64,000 bases of DNA. It comes from Prostheceraeus crozeri (lineage: Eukaryota > Platyhelminthes > Polycladida > Euryleptidae). Positions within the stretch are counted from its first letter, which is position 1. Every line of letters begins with the position of its first letter. Made by a program: the position numbers and the translations under genes. Under the pieces are notes generated by a model. That model was not told where the DNA came from and ran no database searches. It saw only the letters and a program-made list of their open reading frames with translations. Below are positions 12,251-23,566 of the stretch, piece by piece. The stretch is taken from positions 124,001 to 188,000 of the forward strand of contig CAJQUW010011506.1 in assembly GCA_907163375.1 (NCBI GenBank), in the 5' to 3' direction.

Positions 12251-12860
12251 TATGTGCTGCAACAATATCATTCGCAATTGCCATTTATTTTTCTAATTCT
12301 CCAATGAGACCATGAAATGCACCAAGAACAAACAATTTCGATCGATGAGTCCCATCTGTGACGGCATACTCCTTGATGACGAAAAGTAGATACATCAAAA
12401 CTAACTTCACATAGGTTGACTATGATCATGAACGACTATGTGTTTCAGTTATCATCACCTCGAAGAAATCAGTATAACGGTCAGGAGAGGGCGAAGGACA
12501 TACTCTTCTACGTTCATCATGCATTAATAAATGCTTTCGTTTAAAAATTTCGGAGATAAATCTTGAGAACTATGCATTTTTAGAATCCTTAGGAACTGCT
12601 GAATATGAAAAACAATGTTTCTATTATTTCGAAGCACCTAGCATGGCCGTCATTTTGGGAACAGCGGTTGATTTTTATCACCAATACAAGTCACATGATA
12701 TCCTCGGAAATAAATTTGAAGTTGAAGGAGTTTGAATTTTGAAATCACATATGTCTCTACAAACACTGTACCATTGGCAATAATATACCTCTTGCCACAG
12801 CTGTTGTCTCAACCAGCATAGCTGTTGACAGTCTTTGAATACCTTCTTTAAATAAACATA

Positions 12861-12949
12861 TTGGGGCACCCCCAAGTCCAAGATTAAATCTTGGGGTACC
12901 CCCAAGACCAAGATTAATCTTGGGTACCCCCAAGATTTGACCCAAGAGT
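12861..12949. repeat. Palindromic CTTGGGGGTACCCC-type tandem units
   Basis: Three units of about 29 bases contain TTGGGGTACCCCCAAG with AGATTAATCTT between them. Each unit is close to self-complementary and could form cruciforms. A related word recurs at 14203-14280. Confidence 0.7.
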
Positions 12950-13693
12950 GGCTATTTCTCTAATGAAGTGGAACAACAATTTCCAGAACACGTTTCGAAT
13001 TTTGATTGAGATCTAAAATTGCATGAAGATATTTTGAATCATACCATATTGTACATATTACTACCCAATTAATATGTATCTAATGTTCATATTAATTAGT
13101 ATTTATTACATGAATTTGCTATTGCGGAATTGAGGCCATATTAATATTCAGTTAAAAGTTTTAAGTATCGGCATAGGTTATCTCTGGGCTTAATATCATC
13201 AACCGTGTTTATGTCTACAGTCTAATAATTTCCTAATTAGAACAACATGCATGACTAAGCTACATTCCTTACTACATGTCTAATCGAGAAACGAAACACA
13301 CATAATATATGCCTCGTATAAGATGAAAATAGTACAAATGTAGATATAACGACATTTTCACTAATCGTAAGAAGCAATCATCAAAGAATGTCACTACATT
13401 AAATGATACTGATATCTTTCTATTTCTAATACATGTAGTCTAATAGTAGAATAAACGATATAGGCCGAAGTTTTTAACTTTCAAGGCAAGAGGCTATATG
13501 AAGCAAGTTATGTACGAATTGTTGTAGACTATCAATTTAACAGCATAAGCGTTATACAGGTATTGGTTTAATGCATTGCATTTTTTCATGCATTATTTGT
13601 TATATTTCACGCAAAATGATTTATACAAAATTCTGTCTAACACAATATGCATTGCAGGTAGTGAACTAAGCAGTGAACTAGCTAGTGAACTAG
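12950..13693. other. AT-rich spacer, nothing recognised
   Basis: Simple AT-rich sequence between the palindromic units and the first 225-bp duplication. Near 13660-13690 a short run of AGTGAACTAG words repeats three to four times. Confidence 0.5.
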
Positions 13694-13921
13694 AAGTAAC
13701 TAAGCAGGAAAACACTCAAAAGAAGCGAAGATTTCAACCTTGCTGCCATTTTCACCGGCTCACTCCCAGCCCACGGAGGAGGATGGGGACTGAATTGCGC
13801 ATCCTTTGGGATCATAAACATTAGTTTGTGGTGCTGTTTGCGTTAATTGAGTGAATATCTAGGTCACTACGGCTATGCTTGAAATTAGTAGAGGAGATGG
13901 TGAAATTTCCTGAAATCCGTG
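13694..13921. repeat. About 225-bp duplication, copy 1
   Basis: Nearly identical, in direct orientation, to 14841-15065. It shares AAGTAACTAAGCAGGAAAAC at its start and CCTGAAATCCGTG at its end. A third, partial copy lies at 15109-15222, and an inverted version lies in the left arm at about 9195-9310. Confidence 0.9.
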
Positions 13922-14202
13922 GATTAAATTCACAAGGAAGCCATAGGTAATCAAAGCAGAGTTTAAAAAGCTAATTAAACAAACTATCAGGTAGACATTT
14001 ACGGTAGGTCTACATCAAAGTTGATGATAGCACAGTTTTATCATAGAAAGACCAATCGTGTAGTTGAAGTAGGTTGCATATTTACATGTACATACATGTA
14101 AGCCTACATGTAGATGACTTGCTATGACATGATGTGGTCATATACTTAGGCAGAATTTTTCCAAGAAAACTACAACTGATCATTCATGATCAATTTCTTT
14201 AC

Positions 14203-14290
14203 TCTTGGGGGTACCCAAGCTCTTGGGTCCGCACCCCAAGCATGGGCATCCTCCCAGACTACCCAAAACCCAAGAGTGAACCCTAGACCC
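14203..14290. repeat. CTTGGGGGTACCCAAG-type sequence, inverted partner of 12919-12935
   Basis: The 17 bases TCTTGGGGGTACCCAAG at 14203-14219 are the exact reverse complement of 12919-12935, bracketing 1.27 kb. More CCCAAG and CTTGGG words follow to about 14290. Confidence 0.6.
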
Positions 14291-14313
14291 AACCTTGCTC
14301 CAATGCATGTTCA

Positions 14314-14640
14314 AGATTCGCCGTGCAATGACATCAAACCCATCCTAAGATGCGGAATCACCTCAGCGATTAGCAAAATGAGGAACGGGAAAAGTCCTGG
14401 CATTGGCAATATCTATTCTAAATTCCCATCAGCTGGCGGTGAACCAATGGTCAATGCCCTGTTACAGTTATTCAATGCTATCCTCTCAACAGGCAAAGTG
14501 CCTTAAAGCTTCAAAGAGGTTCTCATAGTCGTCATTTACAAAAAGAACAGCAGACTAGACTGCAGCAATTATCGCCCTATAAGCCTTTTAAGTCATGTAC
14601 ACAAGCTGTTCATGAAAGTCATTCATGTTTCTTACATGAA
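14314..14640 (+). pseudogene. Non-LTR retrotransposon reverse transcriptase fragment
   Basis: The frame reads ITSAISKMRNGKSPG, then GGEPMVNALLQLFNAILSTGK, the N-terminal finger region of CR1/Jockey/L2-like reverse transcriptases. Past a stop at 14504-14506 the same frame resumes with SFKEVLIVVIYKKN and CSNYRPISLLSHVHKLFMKV, the conserved NYRPISLLS block. In related proteins a Lys often occupies the stop position, so AAA to TAA is likely. Only the RT start survives, with no palm or catalytic YxDD; the copy is dead. Confidence 0.8.
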
Positions 14641-14840
14641 AACATAAAATCGCATTTTTAGCAATGGAAATTATCGGTGAAAATGTCATAAAGTTCACCC
14701 AAGAAAGGATGATCACGATAAGTAAATCCGTTATCCTTCATGTAATAATTAACTTAACGTTCCAGTTCCATTGTCATGCAAACTCTGGCAAAAATAAGAT
14801 GACCAACTAAATAGGAGAGCGCATTTAGATGCGTCAGTTT

Positions 14841-15065
14841 AAGTAACTAAGCAGGAAAACACTCAAAAGAAGCGAAGATTTCAACCTTGCTGCCATTTTC
14901 ACCGGCTCACTCCCAGCCCACGGAGGAGGATGGGGACTGAATTGCGCATCCTTTGGGATCATAAACATTAGTTTGTGGTGCTGTTTGCGTTAATTGAGTG
15001 AATATCTAGGTCACTACGGCTATGCTTGAATTTAGTAGAGATGGTGAAATTTCCTGAAATCCGTG
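14841..15065. repeat. About 225-bp duplication, copy 2
   Basis: Direct copy of 13694-13921 with a few small differences, such as a short deletion in the TAGTAGAGGAGATGG stretch. Its end runs into the inner part of the right arm. Confidence 0.9.
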
Positions 15066-16124
15066 AAATTAGGTCAACTTTGAGAGCCTGTTGCGTCCGT
15101 TGCAGGGCACGGAGGAGGATGGGGACTGAATTGCGCATCCTTTGGGATCATAAACATTAGTTTGTGGTGTTGTTTGCGTTAATTGAGTGAATATCTAGGT
15201 CGCTATGGCTATGCTTGAAATTGATTGGCTGGTGGCGATTGTGTGAAATAGCTTTAATGATGAACTATAATGTTTTGCTCTGCTGAGCACGTGTTTGTTG
15301 CAGTACTGGTCTGTATGTGGTATTGCGCTATTGTCTGAGTTGTGGTTATGTCGTGTGTGAAGTTTGGTTTGATAACCTTGTGTATTTCCGAAGTTATGGC
15401 TATGCCTGTACTTTATCAATTTTTCATTCTGACTTTGCTTGTTGTTTGTAACCAGCCCTTCTAAGATCGTGAGGAGGCCCTTTTGAGATTGCGAAAGGGA
15501 CCTCTAGACATTGTGAAGGGCCCTTCTAAGATCGTGAGGGAGTCCTTTAAGATCGTGAGGAGGCCTTCTGAGACATTGTGAAGGGCCCTTCTAAGATCGT
15601 GAGGGTCCTTTTGATATTGTGAACAGAACCGTTCAAGATCGTGAGGGGCCTTTTGAGATGGTAAGGGGCTTATAGTATTGATGCCGCCACCGTTAAAGAT
15701 AAGAGCATGTGCGGCCTTTTTAGATTATATAGGGCTCTTTAAAATTATGAACTGGGCTATGCAGATTATTAGGGGGGACCTTAAGGACCCTGCAATTTTT
15801 AAGGGTGATCAAATTGAAAGCTGATGCTTTCTAAAAATCCGCTTGACTCTTGAGCAGAAGATTCTTCTATAAGGAAGTCAGTGATCCTTTCGTGAATCCT
15901 GAAGAAACAGGACGAAAAGCAAGTAATTAAGGTTTTGAAATAAGAAGTAAATTTAGGTGGGAATGCTTGACGAGAAAGTAGTAATACGTAATCATTGAGT
16001 CTATTATGAACGGAGTTCTGATCGCTTTGATGCTCTCCAAAACGTGTCATTTAAGAAGCGTGCCAGAAAAATATGAAAGAAAAATCTAATAAAAAGTTTC
16101 GGGAACACAAGGGAGTGACGAAAG
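15004..16124. repeat. Right arm of the large inverted repeat
   Basis: Reverse complement of 8350-9407. The outer end is GGGAGTGACGAAAG and the inner end ATCTAGG. The frames at 15195-15419 and 15799-16050 on the minus strand translate identically to those of the left arm. This arm is about 65 bases longer, mostly through extra minisatellite units near 15540-15610. Confidence 0.9.
15109..15222. repeat. Partial third copy of the 225-bp duplication
   Basis: Shares ACGGAGGAGGATGGGGACTG through CTATGCTTGAAATT with the other two copies and is embedded in the right arm. Confidence 0.85.
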
Positions 16125-16127
16125 CTT

Positions 16128-16203
16128 TAATATATACGACGATATAATTATTTAATATATGACGTTAATATATATTTAATATACAACGATTTAATATATG
16201 ACG
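16128..16203. repeat. TTAATATATGACG tandem microsatellite at the arm boundary
   Basis: An AT-rich run repeats TTTAATATAYGACGAT at roughly 20-base intervals, exactly between the arm end and a re-duplicated arm segment. Confidence 0.65.
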
Positions 16204-16421
16204 ATAGCTTTAGTGATGAACTATAATGTTTTGCTCTGCTGAGCACGTGTTTGTTGCAGTACTGGTCTGTATGTGGTATTGCGCTATTGTCTGAGTCGTG
16301 GTTATGTCGTGTGTGAAGTTTGGTTTGATAACCTTGTGTATTTCCGAAGTTATGGAAGTTTCCGAAGCCTGTACTTTATCAATTTTTCATTGACTTTGCT
16401 TGTTGTTTGTAACCAGCCCTT
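16204..16421. repeat. Direct extra copy of an internal arm segment
   Basis: Matches 15248-15460 in the same orientation (from ATAGCTTTA to TTTGTAACCAGCCCT) with small indels. The structure is therefore more complex than a simple palindrome. Confidence 0.85.
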
Positions 16422-19400
16422 TCAATGCTCTTGAAGAGCCCCTTTCAAAATTGAAATTGTTATATATGTTGTATAGCAAAACATTTTCTCACTACTTAGT
16501 TTATTCTAAAAAAACCGGAAATCCGGTTTGGTTAAAACCGGAAGAGTGGCAGCCCTGATCGATGTATTCTCTTGAAACATCGATTAAGCATCTTTGTAGT
16601 ATACGGATAACAACGATTTCTAAAATGTAGCCTTATTAAGTGACGGGCCTCATGTGGTTTACCTACTGTATGAGTGCAATCATTTAGGGACACGAATTTA
16701 TGAGGAAAATTTTCAATGTCAGTTTCAGTCACTTTTGAACATTAGAAGAAAAATTCACTACCTTACAACCTCTAGCTCTGAACTCATAATGAATTTAGTG
16801 TTCAGTTAGTTGATTTTAAGTTGTTCTAAAAAGATCATCATTGCTTCAGCAAAATCGACGTCATCTAAATCTCAATCGGGGGAAGTGGATTCTGCCGGCC
16901 CAGCCGTACTAATAGCCATTGTCACTTCATTGCATGAAACTTGATCTTTTTGGCCCAGTCGATTTGTTAGTAAACTAAATACAATAATAAACACATGGCG
17001 TGGTGCACCGATGTTGACTTTGACAGTATGGTTTGACCGATGTGACAGTTTCACCACAATTCTAATATATTTGTGGACAGGTGGAATGTTCTTTGCAAAT
17101 TTGCTATAGACAAAGTAGATATATAGTAATAATAAATAACAATAAATAAAATTAAATAAAAAGTAAATAAAGTCTTAGTCTTGTCTACAAGGTTCTTAGG
17201 AACCTTTTAATCATAAGGACAGAGAAAAAAGTCAACGCACCCGCAATTCCCTTTTCTTCAAAAATTGGATGAACATCCAGATATTTGAGACTTGCAGATA
17301 GTTAAACACCACTCTTGCTCTGTAGGCTGCTTGTTTTTTCCGCATGTCTATGTAAAAATAAACCATGTGTTTTCAAGGAAGCTGATGGAAATTTAAAAGA
17401 TTTTAGATAGTAAAACAAAAGAAATCGCTTGATTAAGAACGTGAACAGCTGACCGACTCAAAACTTTTCCTTTTCTGTTATTTAAGATATTTCTAAATCG
17501 ATTTCATGTCCTCCAACATCGATTTCTGACTGAATTTTAGATGTCCAACAGAAGCTCAAATTTGAAGATATCTGAAATCGATTTGGAAATATCTGAAACA
17601 GAAAAAGAAACGTTGAGGTGTTGAGGTGTTGACCTCAAAGTCGACATTTGAAATTTGTGATCTCAGCCACTCAATTTACCTAGTGACTGTGCTGTGAAGA
17701 GATCGAATAACTGTTTGCGTATAGCCAAAAGATCGAATGAAGTGACAAATGTTCATTTTCGTTCGTAGTCCTTCAAATGGTGTTATAATCCAAACTTTTG
17801 AGCCAGTGCATCAACGTGTCCTGAATGCTGCATGTGCCTCTGCTCGGTGAAACTTTGGCTTCAAAGCAACCCAAAATATCTCTTTATTTGCTCCCTGTTT
17901 AATTGTGTATTAATACATCGACCCAATTTGTTGCCTTTTCCATTCCTCACGTGTGTTATAATATATCGAATCAATAAATGATGAGCTTCAAAGTTGTCTT
18001 TAAAATTGTTGATCATCTGTTCATCGTGCTTGATATTCAGTCCGAGTTATAATAGTAATGATGCAATTTCATAGATTTCCGCAGCAATTTCTGCAAACTT
18101 GCACAATATGATAAGGCAACAGATAAGCTAAAAGTTTTTTTTTGTTCCTGACATCTTGCGAAAGAAACTGGTTTAAATTCATATGGTTCTAATTGGGTAA
18201 TCTAGATTGAAATCGATTTTGAGTCGGTTATTTGCATTTCTCCTTACTTAACCAGGTGCTAAGGGCACCTTGAATAAAGTTAGAAATTGGCTGTGATTAA
18301 AGATCTAAAGCAGTGTGAAATTAGAAGCTGGTTATTGACATCTAGGTACTTCAATCAACTCGACAAATCAGGCTTGTTGTGTTAGGCGTTCTGACATATC
18401 CTTCGATATTCAACATGCCATCGATCCTTGGAATTTTTAGGAACTCGAATTCAAGTTTGTCTGCACAAACTGAAAAGTTTGGAGATTGCATTCCTAATTC
18501 TGTAGATTTATGTGTTTCTATGCATCAAACTGGTGGTTTTCAGCTTTATGCGGCCTGTGATCCTTAGTCTATCCGAGTCATTCAACTTGTCACGGCAGCT
18601 ATTTGATCTGACTTTCATTTGTTCCCCTTTCAGTTCCTTTACTTCGGCATTCTTGTTGTGCTCAGTCCTTGCGGTTGCGTAGAAGTAAATGTGGATATTT
18701 AGGCTTGCATTTTGTGAAGACCTAGCCTAGCGACATTCTGAAAATACGAATCGAAGCAAAGTCTATTCGAGTCTGATTACTTCACCTCGTTATTTTTTCT
18801 ATTATTTTTTCTGTATTTTTTTATTAAGTCAAGCAGTTTTTCGTTCGACTCCTGCCTTTTGATAGGCAACGCACCTTAATTTCATCTGTCGAGCACATGG
18901 GACCTCGTGTTCTTCACAAGAGTTACGAATCCGTCTAGGTTTTCAATCAGACCTTGGACAAGTCAGTGTGTTTGAGATGTTCCCAGATTAAAAAAGCTCT
19001 TTCGAATAAGGAGGCCACTACATAATGCACATTTGCAGCTATAGATTAATTATATAAGGTACAGTGGCAACTCAGTACCCACATTAATTAAATCTCCAAT
19101 GTACATGCAGCTTCGATTTCAAAAAATGAACTCGATTCGATACCTGGTGACGTGAGTTATACAAAATGTTGTAGCTTGCTAAGCCTTAATAGTAGGAGCA
19201 TTTTTTTGAGCATGATTTATCATGTCACTTAAATTTCCGTTACTGAAAGAACAAAATATCACAATTAAAAGGCAAGGATCATAATTAACATAAAAAGCAT
19301 GTCAAAATGAATCCACAATTTCAGAATGGATCAATTCTGAAATTGGGTCAATGGTCAGATTCAGACAAGAAATGAAACTGAATTTGGTGGATCATAAAAT

Positions 19401-21859
19401 TATACAACTTAAGAAATTGCTTCAATCCACTATTAAATTTAGATAGTTGAATTCTAACTGCATACAGTATTATAATTCTAACCATTTATTACTGAATTTC
19501 ACACAGTGAAATAACAGTGAAGTTCAAATAATAATGGTGTATTCAAATAGCATTTAGCTTGGTGGAGAAGAGCTGTATGAACTAGATCGACTGTTAGCAA
19601 ACTTGAAATTTGAGCCAAAAGGCAGAATTAGATCCATAGAGTAGTTTTGTATCACCAGTTGCGTTCTAATGCGATTCATGTTTTTTCTTTCATAATCAGC
19701 TTACTCTCCATTAAACCAAGATACTTGCAATTGTATTATCATTTTTTTGATATCCTAGAAGCTTTGTGCTACCTATGTTGAAGTATTAGGTTTCAAGCCG
19801 CTGGTATTGTAAACTCAGGAATAATTGGCCAAAATATAGCTTTTAAAAATACATTTTTTACACTGCAGGAACGTAATCTCCGCAAGACACTGAATCTTTG
19901 AATTCTCAAAATTCTCAAAATTCTCCCAATATACGGCCAATACTCGACATTACATACTGTAGGCCATACTTAATATACGTAGTTTTCACCATGGCTGCTA
20001 CAATCGAGCTCAGCGTTTCGCATAATAAGGAGCCATCTTTCATCTTGCCTTCGGACGAAGGCTACCAATTGACAAGGATGTCAGAAGTTGGCTTGGATTG
20101 CAACTGCCTTTTTTCTAACCAGCCTGACGGCGTGCATCATCACGTTGCAAATCATAAGGCAAATCAAATAATTTGATGCCAGTTTGGTGAATCTTCGGTT
20201 GAGTATCCGTCCCAAAACACCAAAACTCCATAATCTGTTTTATATTTAATTTGATCAGTGTGCGTTGTTGTGGGGATTCTTTCCCGTCGCTGTTTGGAGC
20301 AAAGTGCGTTGAGTTCACATACTTGCTAAGGGATCAATGGAGTCTCTTAACTCACGCTGTTCTGAAGTTTGCATATGCTGCTTTTGTGTGAAGTCTCGGT
20401 CTCTTTTGAATCAATTCTTGCTACTTTTGCAAGCAGAGAAGTCGTTAAGGTTATGTAAGCCTACATGTCTTGAATGGCCGATGTTAATATTGATGAGCTT
20501 CTCGGGAAATGCATCGATGTATTGAATGATATATCTCAAAAATATTGCCAGACGACAAGCACATTTGATAGATAACCCATTGATCACATACCTTTCTATT
20601 TCACTTTCTTGAGACAGAAGGCGACCTACCACCGAAAAAGCAAAATTCAGGCATGATGAAGATGGTGGTTTTCTGGAGTAGGAGCAGAAGTTGAAGAGCT
20701 TGAAAAATTAGTCAAATGAACGAAAAATCTTCTGTTCCAAAACATCTACGTCAATAATTGAAAAATAATACATGAACATTTTAAATTAACATTTGATGAT
20801 TGTCACTCACCCTGTTGCTTACAAAATAGGTCTTTAAAGAAGTGCATATACCGCACAGAAAACAATTCTCGATAAGCTTGTTAATATAACAGTGGAATAA
20901 ACATAAAAATTTCATGCGATTTATTCAGAAGCATTTACGTTGTTGGCAGTATGCAATTTTTGCATAGACCAGTTAAAGAATATAATTCAAACGAAATAAG
21001 CTAGAAGATGAGATACACAGGAAAATACTTTTGTGAAATTCATTTAGCTTGTGCGAGTTTAATAAAGCGCTTGAGTGGTGAAGTTCTACATTGTTTGGAG
21101 ACACTAAAGATTATTCTACATAAGGACGAATCTGGAAAATTTGTCCATGTCATGTGGTGGCCTACGATGGTGGTCATCTATAGGCCTATGACATTTCCAT
21201 CTATTAGGATTTCGCTCAGCGATCAAATTTTAAAATAAAGCAGCTTCAAAAGAAAGCCTTGGCTTTGAAACTGATGATACTTCTGTCCAGTGAAGCCTTG
21301 TCCGCCTGCACGTGTACACATTGTTTTTGGCTTAATCTGTAAATAAATAAATTGGTTTTCAATTCAGGCAAAATTTTATAGTGGAGTTGGCCTACTTTTT
21401 TTTCACTGTCCGTTATTTATCATATGATTATTCGCCTCCCGTACGCCGCAACCACTCTATGAAAAACTTAATTTATACAGTCACTCGAATTCTTCGAGAA
21501 TGACCTTGTGTACTTTGATAAATCAATTTATGTAGCGATGAATATCATCATAGTGCAGTTAAAATTGATGGAAATCAGAATATAGATCATTCATCTATGT
21601 CGAATTCGTATTTGTAGTGCATCTACCATGTGATTTGTGCAAGCTTTACAATTTAATTCAGATTGAATTGCACGTTCTATGATTTAGTAGTTGACATTTT
21701 CATGTACGTGCTTATTGCTAGGACTGTGTTTCCTGTTAGTTTAGTCACTCAATTCTCCTGTATGAATAAAGTATCGCATTATCGGATACTATTCTTCTTA
21801 CACAGTGATAGGATGTCGTAACCAATAATGATTGATTATGATAATTGATATTTAAGTAT
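16422..21859. other. Intergenic, mostly unique sequence
   Basis: At 16516-16556 the text CCGGAAATCCGGTTTGG and GGCAGCCCTG looks like the end of a small DNA transposon, but I found no partner end. A short frame starts with a good Kozak context (CACCATGG) at about 19991 and runs to 20176; it begins MAATIELSVSHNKEPSF and has no recognised domain. No supported gene. Confidence 0.4.
17464..17611. mobile_element. Small palindromic element (MITE candidate)
   Basis: About 42-base imperfect inverted arms: CTGTTATTTAAGATATTTCT with AAATCGATTTCA on the left, matched in reverse by TGAAATCGATTTGGAAATATC and TGAAACAG on the right. The spacer is about 60 bases. No coding capacity. Confidence 0.4.
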
Positions 21860-22068
21860 TTCAGTCGTAATGACTTATGTTGAAATATTAGCAGAATTAG
21901 TCAATATTGAATATTGGACTGGTAATCAGTAATGCTGAATTATTGGCAGAATTAGTCAGTATTACAATTTCTCGATCATAAGTAATGATGCTGAATTATT
22001 ATCAGAATTAGTCATTTGCTGAATGCCTCGATTGTGATGAGTAATACTGAAGAAATAACGGAATTAGT
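21860..22068. repeat. 56-bp tandem repeat, about 4 units
   Basis: The landmark CAGAATTAGTCA recurs at about 21892, 21947, 22003 and, degenerated, 22059. Each is preceded by TGCTGAATTATTA-type text. The period is 55-56 bases. Confidence 0.75.
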
Positions 22069-22202
22069 TTGGATCCTGACATCCTTTTGGCTGTAATCTC
22101 GTGTCCTTTCAATGGCCAATGCATTATTCATCACACGGAAACCTTTATCTATAAGATAACAGATCATGTGACTTAAACACAGTAATACAGCTATTTATAT
22201 AT

Positions 22203-22206
<4 letters not shown>

Positions 22207-22237
<31 letters not shown>
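22207..22237. repeat. TA dinucleotide microsatellite
   Basis: About 15 consecutive TA units. Confidence 0.95.
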
Positions 22238-22239
<2 letters not shown>

Positions 22240-22778
22240 CTTAGGTATTAAAGTGAAATCGCCAGGAAGCTGAGGTTGAAGTTGCTATAACTGTGTAGCT
22301 TAGCTATCTTGTCGAATTCATTGTTCATTAACAAACCGCATCGGCATATAAAGTAAGTTTGCAGACATAACCAAGAAAGTCATCTGAATTCATTAGTATG
22401 TTTTCCTCAATGGTTCAGCGTGGAATTAGTCGTATACTGAAGTGACATTGAGTAGTATCACGAGTAAGCGGAGGAAAAGCTTGAACACAGTTGATCGAAG
22501 TCTGTCAAAATACAGTAATGGGAAATTCATCTTTTTAGAAACTTTTACCTAGATATTGCACTCTATGTGCAATGGACGTGATTTTTCGATAACTCAATAA
22601 GTAAGAACTACACACATTTATGTAACATCTGTTGGCATGACACTCGCCCATTGTATTCAGAAACTTATGCCACAATGTTCACCTTGAAGTTTCATCGCCG
22701 AGCTGTAAGAGGTTGAATATCTTTGAATTAGGCATGTCATTAGACGATAGCTCTCTCAGAAATTGTCAAAAAGTAATA

Positions 22779-23566
22779 CAGTAGACGCCGCTTAGCTTAT
22801 TAAAAACACGGATAATAAGAACAATGAAAACAGCCTGGCTTGGTCCGGAATTTTGCTATTAAAACTTCAGTGTAGACCTCAGCTTATAAAAAACAAACCC
22901 CGTTTATTAAAAAGAGAATTTCAATCACATTTTTTCTTTTAAGGATTAACTACCAGTTTGAATGACAGTGCATCAACACAAATCTTTCATAAACTCTTAA
23001 TTACAATTCTTCGATCATTGTTGACTAATCAGGATATGCTTTATCTCACTGTTGCACCTATTAACAGCTACTCCGACATTCACTGAAATGGGAAATGCTT
23101 TACGGCTTCTGAGAATATGTCTTGAAAGGAAGGGTTATTACGAGTTACGACATCCGTAAGTTTGACACCATGGAGAGCGAAATACGCAATTTTATCCGTC
23201 AGCAAGCTCTAACACAACTTCCAATCGAACAGTGTCTCAAATAGGTGCTGTATGCATTCGTATAATCAAGCAGTTTACCGAAATTCCAGTAATGGACATG
23301 TAGTACTGTATTGCAATTTCTAATACATGGAAGTTTTTTGCAAGGAATGGTTCTCTGATCGTTAATACACGGCACATACACGTCGTACATACATCTAAAG
23401 AGTTTCCTATCGAATATCTAGATAATTCATACATTAATGTAGGCCTATATTGTACCCGCCATCATTTGCAGATTCAATTTTAAGTCACATTCGTTTTATA
23501 AAAAAATTGCAAAATAAAAGCACTTAAAGACGGTCCCGATGTGCATTTAATAAGCGGCGTCTACTG
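22779..23566. mobile_element. Non-autonomous pogo/Tigger-like DNA transposon
   Basis: The ends are a perfect 16-base terminal inverted repeat: CAGTAGACGCCGCTTA at 22779-22794 and its reverse complement at 23551-23566. Similarity continues inward as TTATTAAA. The left flank is TA, the usual pogo/Tc1 target; the right flank is CA, possibly a mutated TA. The 788-bp body contains AAACCCCGTTTATTAAAA-type text and no transposase, so it would depend on an enzyme supplied elsewhere. Confidence 0.7.
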
